NCBI RefSeq assembly: GCF_040802235.1
Contig: NC_133156.1
Location: forward strand, 23,951,343-24,015,342
Reading direction: 5' to 3'
Origin: Manis javanica
Taxonomy: Eukaryota; Chordata; Mammalia; Pholidota; Manidae
Length of the DNA stretch: 64,000 nucleotides
Positions 11,272-24,160 of this stretch are shown piece by piece (position 1 is the stretch's first letter; each line of letters begins with the position of its first letter). The translations under genes were made by a program, and so were the position numbers. Under the pieces are notes generated by a model. That model ran no database searches. It was not told the origin of the DNA and saw only the letters and a list, made by a program, of their open reading frames with translations.

Positions 11272-11639
11272 GACATTAAAAAAATTTTATTAAGGTATTA
11301 TTGATATACACTCTTATGAAGGTTTCACATGAAAAAGCAATGTGGCTACTACAGTTACCCATATTATCAAGTCCCAAACCATAACCCGAAGCAGTCACTG
11401 TCCATTAGTGTAGTAAGATGCCACAGATCCACTGTTTGCCTTCTCTGTGCTACACTGTTTTCCCGGTGATCCCTCACACCATGTGTACTAAACATAATAC
11501 CCCTCAATTCCTATCTCCCTCCCTCCCCACCTGCCCTCCCACACCCTCCCCTTTGGTAACTACTAGTCCCTTCTTGGAGTCTGTGAGTGTGCTGCTATTT
11601 TGTTCCTTCAGTTTTGCTTCGTTATACTCCGCAAATGAG

Positions 11640-14600
11640 GGGAAATCATTTGGCACTTGTCTTTCTCCACCTGGCATACGTCATGGAGCATAATACCCTC
11701 TAGCTCCATTTGTGTTGTTGCAAATGGTAGGATTTGTTTTTTTCTTATGGCTGAATAGTATTCCACTGTGTATATGTACCATATCTTCTTTATCCAATCA
11801 TCTACTGATGGACACTTAGGGTGCTTCCGTATCTTGGCTATTGTAAATAGTGCTGCAATACATATAGGGGTACATAGGTCTTTTTGAGTCTGAGAAGTTG
11901 TATGCTTTGGGTAAATTCCAAGGAGTGGGATTCCCAGAGATCAAATGGTATTTCCATTTTTAGTTTTTTGAGGAACCTCCATATTGCTATCCACAATGGT
12001 TGAACTAGCTTACATTCCCACCAGCAGTGTAGGAGGGTTTCCCTTTCTCTGCATCCTCACCAGCATTTGATGTTCTTCATCTTTTCGATACTGGCCATCC
12101 TTACTGGTCTGAGGTGATATCTCAGTGTGCTTTTAATTTGCATTTCCCTGATGATTAGTCATGTGGAACATCTTTCCATGTGTATGTTGGCCAGTTGAAT
12201 TTCTTCTTTGGAGAATTGTCTATTCATATCCTCTGCCCATTTTTTAATTGGGTTATTTGCTTTTTGGGTGTTGAGGTGTGTGAGTTCTTTATATATTTTG
12301 GATATTAACCCCTTGTCAGACATGTTATTTACAAATATATTCTCCCATACTCTAGGATGCCATTTTGTTCTGTTGATGGTGTCCTTTTCTGTACAGAAAC
12401 TTTCTAGTTTGATGTAGCCCCAACTCCTCCTTGCTTGAAGAGATGTGTTCAGGAAGAAGGTGCTCATGCTTATATTCAGGATATGTTTGCCTACATTGTC
12501 TTCTAAGAGTTTCATGCTTTCATGACTTACATTCAAGTCTTTAATCCATTTCGAGTTTACTTTTGTGTATGGGGTTAAACAATAATCCAGTTTCATTCTC
12601 TTGCATGTAGCTGTCCAGTTTTGCCAACACCATCTGTGGAAGAGGCTGTCATCTCCCCATTGTATGTCCATGGATCCTTTATCATATATTAATTGATCGT
12701 ATATGGTAGGGTTTATATCAGGGTTCTCTAGTCTGTTCCATTGTTCTATGGTTCTGTTCTTGTGCCAGGACCAAATTGTCTTGAGTACTGTGGCTTTGTA
12801 GTAGAGCTTGAAGTTGGGGAGCGTAATCCCTTCAGCTTTATTCTTCCTTCTCAGGATTGCTTTGGCTATTCGGGGTCTTTTGTGGTTTCATATGAATTTT
12901 AGAACAATTTGCTATAGTTCATTGAAGAATGCTGTTGGTATTTTGATAGGGATTGCACTGAATCTGTAGATTGCTTTAGGCAGGATGGCCATTTTGACAA
13001 TATTAATTCTTCCTATACAGGAGCACGGGATGTGTTTCCATTCATTAGTCTCTTCTTTAATTTCTCTCATGAGTGTCTTGTAGTTTTCAGTGTATAGGTC
13101 TTTCACTTCCTTGGTTAGATTTATCTCTAGGTACTTTATTCTTTTTGATGCAATTGTGAATGGAATTGTTTTCCTGATTTCTCTTTTGGCTAGTTCGTCA
13201 TTGATGTATAGGAATGCAAGATATTTCTTTGTATTAATTTTGTACCCCACAACTTTGCTGAATTCAGGCATTAGATCTAGTAGTTTTGGAGTGGATTCTT
13301 TATGGTTTTTTTATGTACAATATCATGTCATCTGCAAACAGGGACAGTTTAAATTCTTCCTTGCCAATCGGGATGCCTTTTATTTCTTTATGTAATCTGA
13401 TTTCTGTGGCTAGGACCTCCAGTACTGCGTTGAATAACAGTGGGGAGAGCGTGCTTCCTTGTCTTGTTCCCAAACTTAAAGGAAAAGCTTTCAGCTTCTC
13501 GCTGATAAGTGTGATGTTGGCTGTGGGTTTGTCATATATGGCCTTTATTATGTTGAGGTACTTGCACTCTCTACCCATTTTGTTGAGAGTTTTTATCATG
13601 AATGGACGTTGAATTTGTCAAATGCTTTTTCATCATCTATAGAGATCATGTGGTTTTTGTCCTCCTTTTTTTGGATGTGGTGAATGATGTTGATAGATTT
13701 TCGAATGATGTACCATCTTTGCATGCCTAGAATAAATCTTGTGATTATCTTTTTTTGTGCTGTCTGACTGGCTTTGGTATTAGAGTGATGCTGGCCTCAT
13801 AGAATGAGTTTGGGAGTATTTCCTCTTCTTCTACTCTTTGGAAAACTTTAATGAAGATGGGTATTAGGTCTTCACTAAATGTTTGATAAAATTCATCAGT
13901 GAGGCCATCTGGAACAGGATTTTTTTCTTAGGTAGTTTCTTGATTCCCAGTTCAATTTCATTGCTGATAATTGGTCTGTTCAGATTTTCTGTTTCTTTCT
14001 GGGTCAGCCTTGGAAGGTTGTATTTTTCTAGAAAGTTGACCATTTCTTCTAGCTTATCCAGTTTGTTGGCATATAATTTTTCATAGTATTCTCTAATAAT
14101 TCTTTGTATTTCTTTGGTGTCCATATTGATTTTTCCTTTCTCATTTCTGATTCTGTTTAGGTGTGTAGACTCTCTGTTTGTCTGGATAAGTCTGGATAGT
14201 GGTTTATGTATTTCATTTATTTTCTCAAAGAACCAGCTCTTGCTTTCATTTATTTTTTCTATTGTTTTATTCATCTCGATTTTTTTTATATCTGCTCTAA
14301 TCTTTATTATGCCCCTCCTTCTGCTGACTTGGTCCTCATTTGTTGTTCTTTTTCTAGTTTCATTAATTGTGAGTTTAGACTGTTCATATGGGATTGTTAT
14401 TCTTTTCTGATGTAGGCCTATATTGCAATATACTTTCCTCTTAGCATGGCCTTTGATGTGTCCCACAGATTTTGCAGTGCTGAATTATTGTTGTCATTTG
14501 TTTCCATATATTGCTTGATCTCTGTTTTTATTTGGTCATTCATCCATTGGTTATACAGGAGCATGTTTTGAAGCCTCCATGTTTTTGTGGGATTTTTTAT

Positions 14601-15345
14601 GTTCTTTGCATAATTTATTTCTAGTTTCATACCTTTGTGGTCTGAGAAACTGGTTGGTACAATTTCAATCATTTTGAATTTACCGAAGCACGTTTTGTGG
14701 CCTAGTGTATGATCTATTCTTGAAAGTGTTCCACATGCCCTTGAGAAGTATGTGTATTCTGCTGCTTTTGGGTGTGGAGTCTGTAGATGTCTGTTAGGTC
14801 CATCTGTTCTAATGTGTTTTTCAGTGCTTTTGTCTCCTTACTTATTTTCTGTCTGATTGATCTGTCCTTCAGAGTGAGTGGAATGTTGAAGTCTCCTAGA
14901 ATGAATGCATTGCATTCTATTTCCCCTTTAATTCTGTTAGTATTTGTTTCAGATATGTAGGTGCTCCTGTGTTGGGCACACAGATAATTATAATAGTTAT
15001 ATCTTCTTATTGGTTTGACCCCTTGATCATCATGTAATGTTGTTCTTTGTCTCTTGTGACTTTCTTTGTTTTGAAGTTATTTTGTCTCATTCAAGTACTG
15101 CAACTCCTGCTTTTTTCTCCCTATCAGTTGCATAAAATAACTTTTTCCATCCCTTCACTTTTAGTCTTTGTTATGTCTTCGGGTTTAAAGTGACTATCTT
15201 TTAGGCAGCATATAGAGAGGGTCTTGTTTTTTTATCCATTCAGTGACTCTATGTCTTTTGATTGGGGAATTCAGTCCATTTACATTTAGGGAGATTATCA
15301 ATAGATATGTACTTATTGCCACTGCAGGCTTTAGATTCATGGTTA
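11640..15345 (-). pseudogene. L1 ORF2 remnant (endonuclease-reverse transcriptase)
   Basis: Decayed ORF2 that once encoded the L1 endonuclease/reverse transcriptase needed for target-primed insertion. Readable pieces on the minus strand include 14418-14672 with the endonuclease SDHKG motif, 13864-14466 (linker/RT N-terminal part), 13300-13599 with the catalytic FADDM motif still intact and [14 protein letters not shown] before it, 12912-13271, and 12159-12671 (C-terminal domain with WCWQNW and NSKWIKD). The pieces lie in different frames separated by stops and indels, so no full protein (usually about 1,270 residues) can be made. Confidence 0.85.
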
Positions 15346-15619
15346 CCAAAGGTTCAAGGGTAACTTCCTTACTCTAAGAGTCTAACTCAACTCACTTAAT
15401 ATGCTATTACAAACACAATCTAAAGATTCTTTTTTTCTCCTCCTTTTTCTTCTCCTCTATTCTTTATATATAAAGTATCATATTCTGTACGCTTTGTCTA
15501 TCCTTTGATTGACTTTGGGGATAATTGATTTAATTTTACATTTACTTAGTAATTAACTGTTTGGCTTTCTTTACTGTGGTTTTCTTATCTCTGGTGACAG
15601 CTATTCAACCATAGGAACA

Positions 15620-16480
15620 CTTCCATCCATAGAAGTCCCTCAAAAATACACTGTAGATACAGTTTATGGGAGGTAAATTCTCTCTGCTTTTGCTTATGTA
15701 GAAATTGTTTAATCCCTCCTTCAAATTTAAATGATAACCTTGCTGGATAAAATATTCTTGCTTTGAGGCTCTTCTGCTTCTCTGCATTAAATACAGCATG
15801 CCACTCCCTTCTGGCCTGTAATTTTTCTGCTTAGAAGTCTGAATAGCCTGATGGGCTTTCCTTTGTATATGATCTTATTTCTCTCTCTCGCTTCTTTTAA
15901 TAGTCTGTCCTTATCCTTGACCTTTGCCATTTTAATTACTATATGTCTTGGTGTTGTCTTCCTTGGGTCCCTTGTTTTGGGAGATCTGCGTATCTCCATG
16001 GCGTGAGAGAATATCTCCTTCCCCAGATTGGGGAAATTTTCAGCAATTACCTCCTCAAAGACACTTTCTTTCCCTTTCTCTCTCTCTTCTTCTTCTGGTA
16101 CTCCTATAATGCAAATATTGTTCCATTTGGATTGGTCACACATTTCTCTCAATATTCTTTCATTCTTAGAAATCGTTTTTTCCTCTCTGTGCCTCAGCTT
16201 CTTTGTATTCCTCTTCTCTACTTTAAATTTCATTTATTACCTCCTACACCATATCTAAGATGCTTTTAATACCCTCCATTGTGCTCTTCAACAATTGGAT
16301 CTCTAACCGGAATTTATTCCTGAGTTCTTGAATATTTTTCTGCACCTCCATTAGCATGTTAGTGAATTTCATTTTGAAATCCCTTTCAGGAAAATTCATG
16401 AGGTCGATTTCATTTAAAACTTTCTCAGGTGTTGTATTCATAATTTTACTTTGAACCAGGTTTCTTTGGCATTTCATAAT
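15620..16480 (-). pseudogene. L1 ORF1 remnant (RNA-binding coiled-coil protein)
   Basis: Minus-strand pieces at 16244-16477 (coiled coil, IQELRNKFRLEIQLLKS) and 15787-16233 (RRM-like domain with NNICIIGVPEEEE, then HIVIKMAKVKDKDRLLKEAR of the C-terminal domain) match L1 ORF1. A frame break separates them and the C-terminus continues in another frame near 15605-15799. ORF1 protein coats L1 RNA in cytoplasmic particles; this copy cannot make it intact. Confidence 0.85.
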
Positions 16481-17457
16481 TGTATATGGTGCCCTCTAGT
16501 GCCCAGAAACTCTACTCTCTGGAGCTTCTCAACCCCTGAAGCAAGGTCATGTGTGTCATGACATTGTAGTTGTATTGGTACCTGGGGGGAGGAAATAGCT
16601 GTTTCCTGCTTCCCGGCTGCTATGCCTGTCTCCACTGCCAGAACCAGTGGGCTGAGCACACAAATATAAGCCTCTGTGCTCTGTGTGTGTAGTTGCTGTA
16701 GATGGGGCTTTCCTCTGGCTGGCCTAATGTCAGTTTAGGTTTTGATGGTTTGTGAGCCAGGTGGGGCTAGCTTGGAGAAAGTCGCAGTAGGCTGTGTATC
16801 ACGGAGGGCGGTCCTTTGAGCTGTGTAGCCAGCCAGGGAGCTGGAGGACCTGAAGATTGAGAAAGTTCCCAACCTGCTGGGTAGTGTGCACTGAGACAAT
16901 TTTGTCTACCTGTCCTTTATCCTGAACAGTAAGCTCTGTGCAATCCCTGCCCCTTTAGCAGCCCTCTTGCTGTTAGGAAGACTCTCAGACTGCCCGCCTT
17001 TCTTTTGTCCCATAGCAGATGGATATGGATCCCTGCTTTCCACAAGGGGCTGGAATCTCAGTCTCTCCAGGTATTCTGCCTGTCTTAGCTTTCCAACCCC
17101 CTAATCACAAGAGTACCATGAAAGCACGATGAAATGTAGGTTTCTGCTCCCAGAGCAGATCTTCAGAGTTAGGTATTCAGCAGTCCCAGGCCTCCACTCC
17201 CTCCCTGGTCCATTTCTCTTCCTCCTTTCCAGTGAGCGGGGGTGGGGAAAGGGCTTGGGTCCCGCCGAGCCATGGCTTTGGTACGTTACCCTGTTCCATG
17301 AGGTTTATTGTTTTCTCCAGGTGTATGCATTTTGACACAGCCCTCTTTCCTGTTGTTCTTTCAGAATTAGTCACATTAATTATATTTTTGTATTATATGT
17401 AGTTTTAGGAGGAAGCCTCTGTCTCACCTCTCATGCCACCATCTTTAATGCATTCTC
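16481..17457 (-). promoter_or_regulatory. L1 5'UTR / internal promoter region
   Basis: About 980 bp preceding ORF1, comparable with 54759-55399 in the other full-length L1. It would have held the internal RNA polymerase II promoter. The part at 17003-17259 is duplicated at 19049-19305. Confidence 0.75.
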
Positions 17458-17508
17458 CATATGTTACTTCATTTAAACCCCACATCCACCCTGAGACCTG
17501 AATATTAC
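17458..17508 (-). mobile_element. MIR fragment, right half (split by L1)
   Basis: Continues the antisense MIR interrupted at 11271: gttacttcatttaaacccc, then ccctgagacctgaatatta. Confidence 0.55.
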
Positions 17509-17967
17509 TGAAAAATCAATACCTCTAGAGACCAAGAGATATCTGAAATAAAAGGGTTTATTGAGCCTTTACAAATACTAGCCAGATAAGTACTGAGTCC
17601 TGGGATACGAAATTTCTGTTTCACCAGCAGCAACACCAGTTAAGAAAAACAACTTGGCCACGACAGTCAAGATACAGGGTACATTATGGGGAAAGAAAGA
17701 TTGTTAAGTTCACATTGGCTACAGATAAGGAAGGTGGGCTAATGCAAATCAAGGAAAGTGTGGAAATAAGTGTTAGTCTACAGAGAAGGCTCATTGATTG
17801 GTTGTTGATGATGGTCAGACACTGGTCACACACAAGAAGGATGTGCTGGTCCTGGAAACCTTCTAGGTGATTGCTGAAATGAATTCACCCAGTAGTTAGG
17901 TTTTTGAGTAGCTCTGGCCTCTGTGGCTGTGTACTGATGACCTTCCCTTGTCTCTCTCCCTCATTCA
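17509..17967 (-). mobile_element. Candidate solo LTR (antisense)
   Basis: On the minus strand this begins TGAATGAGGG and ends near TTTTTCA, with an AATAAA signal (seen as gggtttattga at about 17552 on the + strand) about 45 bp before the end, and a tctcttggtctctagagg U5-like end. Size and layout fit an ERV LTR. No target duplication is obvious and the family was not recognised. Confidence 0.45.
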
Positions 17968-18034
17968 ATAGCCCTTGTGTCACTTCATTTAGGACATTTC
18001 AGCATTTTTGCTGTGTCACTATGACTTCTCATTT

Positions 18035-18125
18035 TACAATTGTGCCCAAAGCCACATCCCTAGCTAAGTAAGAGAACTAGGATTCCAGGCTGCATCTGTC
18101 TAATTCTAAAGCCTGTTTTAATAGC
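18035..18125 (-). mobile_element. MIR fragment (antisense, weak)
   Basis: ttttacaattgtgcccaaag, then agaactaggattccaggc and ctaattctaaagcctgtt, corresponding to the complement of part of the MIR body. Heavily diverged. Confidence 0.4.
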
Positions 18126-19048
18126 AGAGTTAATATACTCAAGAAGTAAAATAATACTACAAGGAAACCCCCAAATCTGTTACCCTTTTTAATGAATGTC
18201 TCCATCTCTACTGCCTAAATAAATAATCATATTAGTGGTAGAAAACAAAAGATCATTTTCACAGGGAGGGGAAAAGGACTTACCTCTTCTATACCCTCCT
18301 GGGCTGCCTTTTCCTTGGGCTGCCTGGTGCTAAATGGTTTTTAAATAGCAATTTAACCACCTACAGAGAGACATCGGTTTACAGATTTTCTGAGGGCACA
18401 TCAGTGCTGTTACTCTTTCCCTGGTTTGGGGGTTTGGTTCAGTTTGTGCTTAAAATAATGGATGGGTACAACTTGTAAGCATAATGCAAGTGACTAAATT
18501 TGAAAAGGAAATGTGTTTATATACATATTTTCCTTTCAGTCTGTTTCTGTGGAGATTTAAAAAAAAATCTGGCACCTGAAGCTGCAGTTGTAGCAAAGAG
18601 AAATCTTCTGAAATACACAGAATCACAGAATGTTAGAGCTGGAAGAGATACTCTCTGGGGCTTCGTGACAGAGAACACAGGTCTCATTGTGTCTATGATA
18701 ATATAACAAGGGATTGGCTGTGTGGCAGGTTGTGACTCATAGTTTATTCAGTAAGGAGAGAGGGCTTACTTTCCAAGCCTAATTTTCCTTCATTTGTAAA
18801 ATGTGGGCAGTAATTGTGCATCCCCCAGAGGGTGGTGGTTATATGCTTCACACATAAATTAGTATTGTGCCTGACCCACATGTGCTCAAGAAATGTCACC
18901 TGCCTATATCCTTTTTTAGCTCCTTTCTTTCTTCTTCTGCATTGTTGTAAAACCTTCAGCGACAGCTTTCTTTTTAAGCCTTTTAGGTTTGCATACTCTT
19001 TTCTCAATGCTAGAGATTTGTAGTTTTATCTTGGAAATAATGATTTTT

Positions 19049-19305
19049 TTTTGTCCCATAGCAGATGGATATGGATCCCTGCTTTCCACAAGGGGCTGGA
19101 ATCTCAGTCTCTCCAGGTATTCTGCCTGTCTTAGCTTTCCAACCCCCTAATCACAAGAGTACCATGAAAGCACAATGAAATGTAGGTTTCTGCTCCCAGA
19201 GCAGATCTTCAGAGTTAGGTATTCAGCAGTCCCAGGCCTCCACTCCCTCCCTGGTCCATTTCTCTTCCTCCTTTCCAGTGAGCGGGGGTGGGGAAAGGGC
19301 TTGGG
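19049..19305 (-). repeat. 257-bp recent copy of a nearby L1 5'UTR segment
   Basis: Positions 19049-19305 equal 17003-17259 with a single difference (caatg here, cgatg there). On the minus strand the copied piece is L1 5'UTR sense sequence ending in a run of A (a 9-T run on the + strand at 19044-19052). No flanking L1 sequence is present on either side. It may be a short retrocopy of a prematurely ended L1 RNA or a templated repair insertion. No clear target duplication was found. Confidence 0.85.
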
Positions 19306-19489
19306 ACCAAGTTTTCTGGGTTCCAGTAGATGTCATTTTTCACTTCATTTTCAAACAAAACTTGGTTTCAATACTTTTCTGAATGCAGACCATCCTTTTC
19401 TCCCATCATTCACACAAGGAACACAGAGTGATTACTAGAGGTCAGTCACTGCACTTGCTGTTTATGTACATTTAGTTACTTCATTCACC

Positions 19490-19665
19490 TTGTGTAAAAC
19501 AGCCAAAGTCAACATTATCTCCACTCTTCAGTTGAATAAATTAACTGAGAGAAGTTAAGTAACGTATCCCTAGTTATGTGGCTTCTACAAGGCAGAGCTA
19601 AGATTTGAAATCTGGGCCATTTTAAGTCCAAGTATAGTATCTTACCCACTGTGCCATAATGCCAG
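19490..19665 (-). mobile_element. MIR fragment (antisense)
   Basis: Complement of the MIR core: gagagaagttaagtaacg, aaggcagagctaagatttga, ttacccactgtgccataat. Confidence 0.6.
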
Positions 19666-21329
19666 TAGGGACTGATAAATTTCTGTCATTTATAACTGTC
19701 ATGGAGTTGGTTACTTATTTGTGATGTAGATTTCAAGCCCGTCTAATGTTAAGAGCGAAGCCAAAGAGCCAGTGGAGAAAACCCAAAACAACCACGGCTA
19801 GTATACTCCTTCCTTCACCCAGAAGAGTCAGTAAAACTATAGACAAGTCTTTAGTTACCTGAGTGTTAATTCTTGATCCAGACCCATTGACCATCTTGGG
19901 TAGGGATATTGCTGGACAGCAGCTGTCCTCTTTGATGTCAACATAAAATGTTAGAGATACCCTCAATGGTGTAGAAGTGCCATGTTTTTATAGTTAATTA
20001 TAATTAGCTTATAATTCTTGTGTGTGAAAAGCTCATCCTTTTTCAGTGTGAATACCTCTAGTGCCCTTACTCAGTGAGGAAAATCACCATTTTTGACAAC
20101 TCTAATTACTGTTCATTAAAAAAAAGAAAACCTATGGTATTTCTTAACATCCATTACATCTATGTCATCCATGAATAATTTTTATAAGATTTACATCAGA
20201 AGCAAGATGTAAAAATAATAAGATATATTATGTACCTACAAGAAGGACATCATCTTTGCTTACTGAAATTTTTCCCATTCATATTTCATTTCATCCCAGG
20301 CACAAAGTCTCCTGCTCCTTTCCATTGACCGTATCCCTCCACCCTTCCCCACTAAAGATGGACAGAACAACTGGAAGGCATTTCATCTGCCCCTGAACTT
20401 CCATAGCATTTTAGCTTTTCCTTTCTTAGGACAGTTAACACTGAGTGCCAGGTACAATAAATTTCTCTGAACCTATCTCCGTTCTCTAGAGTCTAAGCTT
20501 TAGCAAGGTAGAAATTATTGTATAATTAGGATGCTTTGGGTTTGCAAGAAACAGAAAACCCAACTAAAATTGACTTACACAGTAAAATATTTGTTGTCTC
20601 CTTAAACAGAAGTTCTGAGTTAACAGAGAGACTCAGAATTGCTTCATTTAACTGTTCAGCAATTCTGAGACTGGAGATTTTTTCCATGAATCTCTTGGTT
20701 TTCTCCTCATGGACTCAAGATGACTACTACAGTTGCAAACAGCACCTCCCCAGGCATCAACATTTAAGGAAGGAAGGAAAGAAATAATTCTGTTGCCTCT
20801 ACAAGTCTATTTTTATCTGGGAAGAAAATATTTCCCTGAAGTTCTCCATTAGAATTTCTGTGTTTCTCATTAGCCAGAACAAATTCACATGCCTGACCCA
20901 AACCAGTGACTGGCAAAAGAGATTATCACCATTGGTTTAGATCAATACAAATTTAGATCAGTCAAATTGTATCCCCTGGGGCCGGGGGAGGGTCCCAGCT
21001 TTGCTGAGCACATTGTCATCTGCCTGACTGCTGAATAAAACTGGAGTTCTGTTAGCAATCAGGGAGGAAATGGCTCTATTAAATAGAATAAAAAATATTT
21101 GAATATATTTAATTTATATTCAGTAAGTGAAGTACTGGCCATGGCTTTGACTTAGATATCTCTTCATTTCTCACAATGAATGCTTATTGGGCAGGATTAA
21201 TTTATTTTATTCAACAAAGTTATTAAATACTATGTGTTTATAGGCAGATAGGCACTGTTCTAGGGGTTAGATATACAATGGGAAGTAAAATCAGATGAGA
21301 TCCCCGCCATTAGTATTAAGAAAAAAATA

Positions 21330-21530
21330 GCTAATCTTATTATGTGGGAAGTACAGGGCTAAAGTTTACATGCATTATTTTAAATAATCTTCAAACAACC
21401 CTATAAGGTAGGTTCTATAAAATTGCCATTTTTTTTCTGAAGAGAAAATTGAGACCCAGCAAAGTTGAGAATCTTCACAAAGGTGACAAAAGGTAAGATT
21501 TGAGCCAAGTTTTGTTTCAATCCTCTTAAA
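21330..21530 (-). mobile_element. MIR fragment (antisense)
   Basis: The order tttaaataatcttcaaacaa, ccctataaggtaggttcta, gagacccagcaaagttgag corresponds to the MIR tail and core in reverse. Confidence 0.6.
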
Positions 21531-23974
21531 TAATACATGTGTGTATACATTGTGTGATTGGTAGACTTATCTTGCTTATCGAAATAGTCTTTTCTGACTT
21601 TATTCTTTTTGAAGGACAGCTTGTGTTATGTTTTCTCAGCATTCCTTAAACTCCTTGAAAGCCCCTTTTATCTTATGCTCAGGATTCTGGAGACAAGTCT
21701 TTTTACCTAAAGGGTGTTTTAGATGATGATTCTCCCCTCTTATCCTGTTACTTTACCAGCTGAAGAGTAAGCTCTGGCTTTTGAGAAACCCCCTTGTAGA
21801 CTGGGAGAGTATAATATAGTAGTCTATTTAACTCCTCCTAGTTTTGAACCACTTTATGTTAATAACAACAAACAGTGCCAGAAGATAAGTTATATAGGTT
21901 AATGATAAGATTTAGACAACAGACATATTTTTCCTCTGCCCCATATCTTTAAAAATCGTTACCCATTCTTTAGAATGGAGATATTTACCTTAAAGTGTGT
22001 ATTTTCACATAGTACTGAAAAACTGGGGAATTAACAGCATGGTGGCCAGAGTGTGTGCTCACAGGACAGCCATTGGCAGGAACTATGGAGCCTCTGTCCA
22101 TCTTGGATGAGGCCAAGACACCCGGTTTGCCACACTAACAAACACTCTTCAGCTGATTGCTTTAATCACTCTAGGTGTCTGCAATCTTAGTCAGCATCTG
22201 CTGTAACAAGCAACTCCAAATTGTAATGGTGATGCCAAAAATGTAGTGTAACAACAAGCATCTATTTCTTGTTCACATCACCTGAGACCTGTGGCCCGGC
22301 CTGGAGCTCCGCCAAATAGGGCTGCTCCATGGCTATGTAAACGCTTGGTCATATAGGGTCTTACACTAAGAAGGATCCCCATCTTTTGATGTTTTGTTGT
22401 CACTGTCTTAAAATTCTTAATTTTTTAATAAGATTCTCTAGGTTTTCATTTTTCAACAGGTTCCATAAAATATGTTGCCAGTTTTGCTGCCAGGTTCTTG
22501 CTGAAGGGGCAGCCACTGCCAAGGCATGCCATTCTCATGGCAGAGGGCAGAAGGTGGTGGCACTGGGCTCACAGCACAGGATGCCTTTGCAGCCTCCAGC
22601 AGGAATTGGCACATAGCCACTTTCTATGAGTTAGGGAAGTCATGTGGCCAAGCCGGAAGTCATAGTTGTGAGGAAGTGTGTGCTTCACTTCAAGAAAGTA
22701 CTTAGGCCAGTCCCACCCTACCCTGGAGATTGTCACTCTTGAGAGGATGACAGATTCCATCCCTGCATATCTGGTGTCTAGGACCAATGTTCAAGATTCA
22801 GTTGGATACAATGACCGACTGGTCAAGCCATGGGATCTGTAAGGTAATATCAAATGGCCAGTAAAAAGTTTACCAAAAGTTAATATACTTCAGTTTAAAA
22901 GGCATAAAGCCAAATATGCTGCCAATATTTTTCCTCACAAATTTTCCCTTGTTCAAAATTAGAGACCAATTTGAGTCTTATCCAAACTGTGCCTTGAGTC
23001 ATTTCACTGTGTTTAAGTATAAATCTGTCTTCATCGTGGGCGTAGTTTTTTTTCCATTTGGTTTTTCAAGCATAGATGATAAAGTTAAATAAATAAATAG
23101 ATTAGCCTTAATATTAAGATCATATTGGCGGGATATATTATTGCTCCCTAATTGAATATTTAATTCTCTGGTGACTGAGGGAAGCTTCTGTCATGACATG
23201 TAACCTGTCTGCAATGTCAGAGCCTGACCTCAGGTTCCATTATTGTGATGGAGATGATGATTGTGGGGTACGGATCTTTGTAGAAAGAATGTGTAGAGAA
23301 TAATAAAATCCTGTGCCTGATACATAGGAATTCTTTCTGTGAATCCCCAGAAGTTCCTGTTATGGAGAAATCTGTAGTTTACACGAGACACATTTCTGAA
23401 TCTGAATTGAAGTTACAGGGTTGTTGGTCCCTAAGATCAGACTTGAGGACTGTGGTTCTAGGCTGTGCACCAAAGGATCACTTCTCTAGGTACTGATGGT
23501 GCTGGTGCCTGTGAGGAGGGGACACAGTAGCAGTCAAGTCATTGGATCCAAACTCTGGTCAGGAATTTATACTGAACCATAATTACAATTTCAACATTCA
23601 GTACCTGAAACCATGTTTGCAGCCAATCTTCATCATAATATCTTAAACAAGTAATTATGAAACCCTCACCACCTTTCTCGGCATCATACCACCAAGTTTA
23701 CAGAGGACCCGTACATCCTCTCTCTCATGTATTCATTACAAGTGACCAGGTGCCCTAGGAACCCCCTGTATTACTATTATTTCTATTTTACATACAAGGA
23801 AATAAGATTCCAGGGGTCATACAGCAGGCAAGGGGCAAAAAAGAAGGGAGACAGTTCTTAAATAATGACCTTTGCTTGGTTCTCTAGGGGTCTAAGTTAG
23901 CCCTGGTAGAAACTAGAGAATTCCCTTTATGACTAATCTCAGACCAGCGGGCTCAGCCAAGTGTGCAGCTTTCA

Positions 23975-24160
23975 GATTTAGAGACCTGGGTTTGACTCCT
24001 AATTCTGCTACTGACTAGCTGGGAGACTTGGGGTAAGTTATATGAACTTCCTCATTCACATGCGATAATAATACATGCCTTATTTAGGGAGTTGTTATGG
24101 GGCTTACATGAAATAAGACATGGAAAATATTTAGCATGGCACATAGAACATACTATTCCT
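23975..24160 (+). mobile_element. MIR fragment
   Basis: gagacctgggtttgactcc, actgactagctgggagactt, ttgttatggggcttacatga, atttagcatggcacatag: sense MIR throughout. Confidence 0.7.

Larger units (their letters stand above)
11278..17457 (-). mobile_element. Full-length L1, antisense, inactive
   Basis: An about 6.2-kb L1 on the minus strand. The A-tail (seen as T-rich) and 3'UTR lie at 11278-11640, ORF2 at about 11640-15345, the inter-ORF spacer at about 15345-15620, ORF1 at about 15620-16480 and the 5'UTR at 16481-17457. Its 5' end has the ggtggcatgagagg start also present in the L1 at 54759. Imperfect target duplications flank it (catgtgttacct at 11260, catatgttactt at 17458), two mismatches apart, and each side carries half of the same MIR. 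Both reading frames are broken, so it cannot move itself. It is the likely source, or a close relative of the source, of the 257-bp copy at 19049. Confidence 0.9.
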
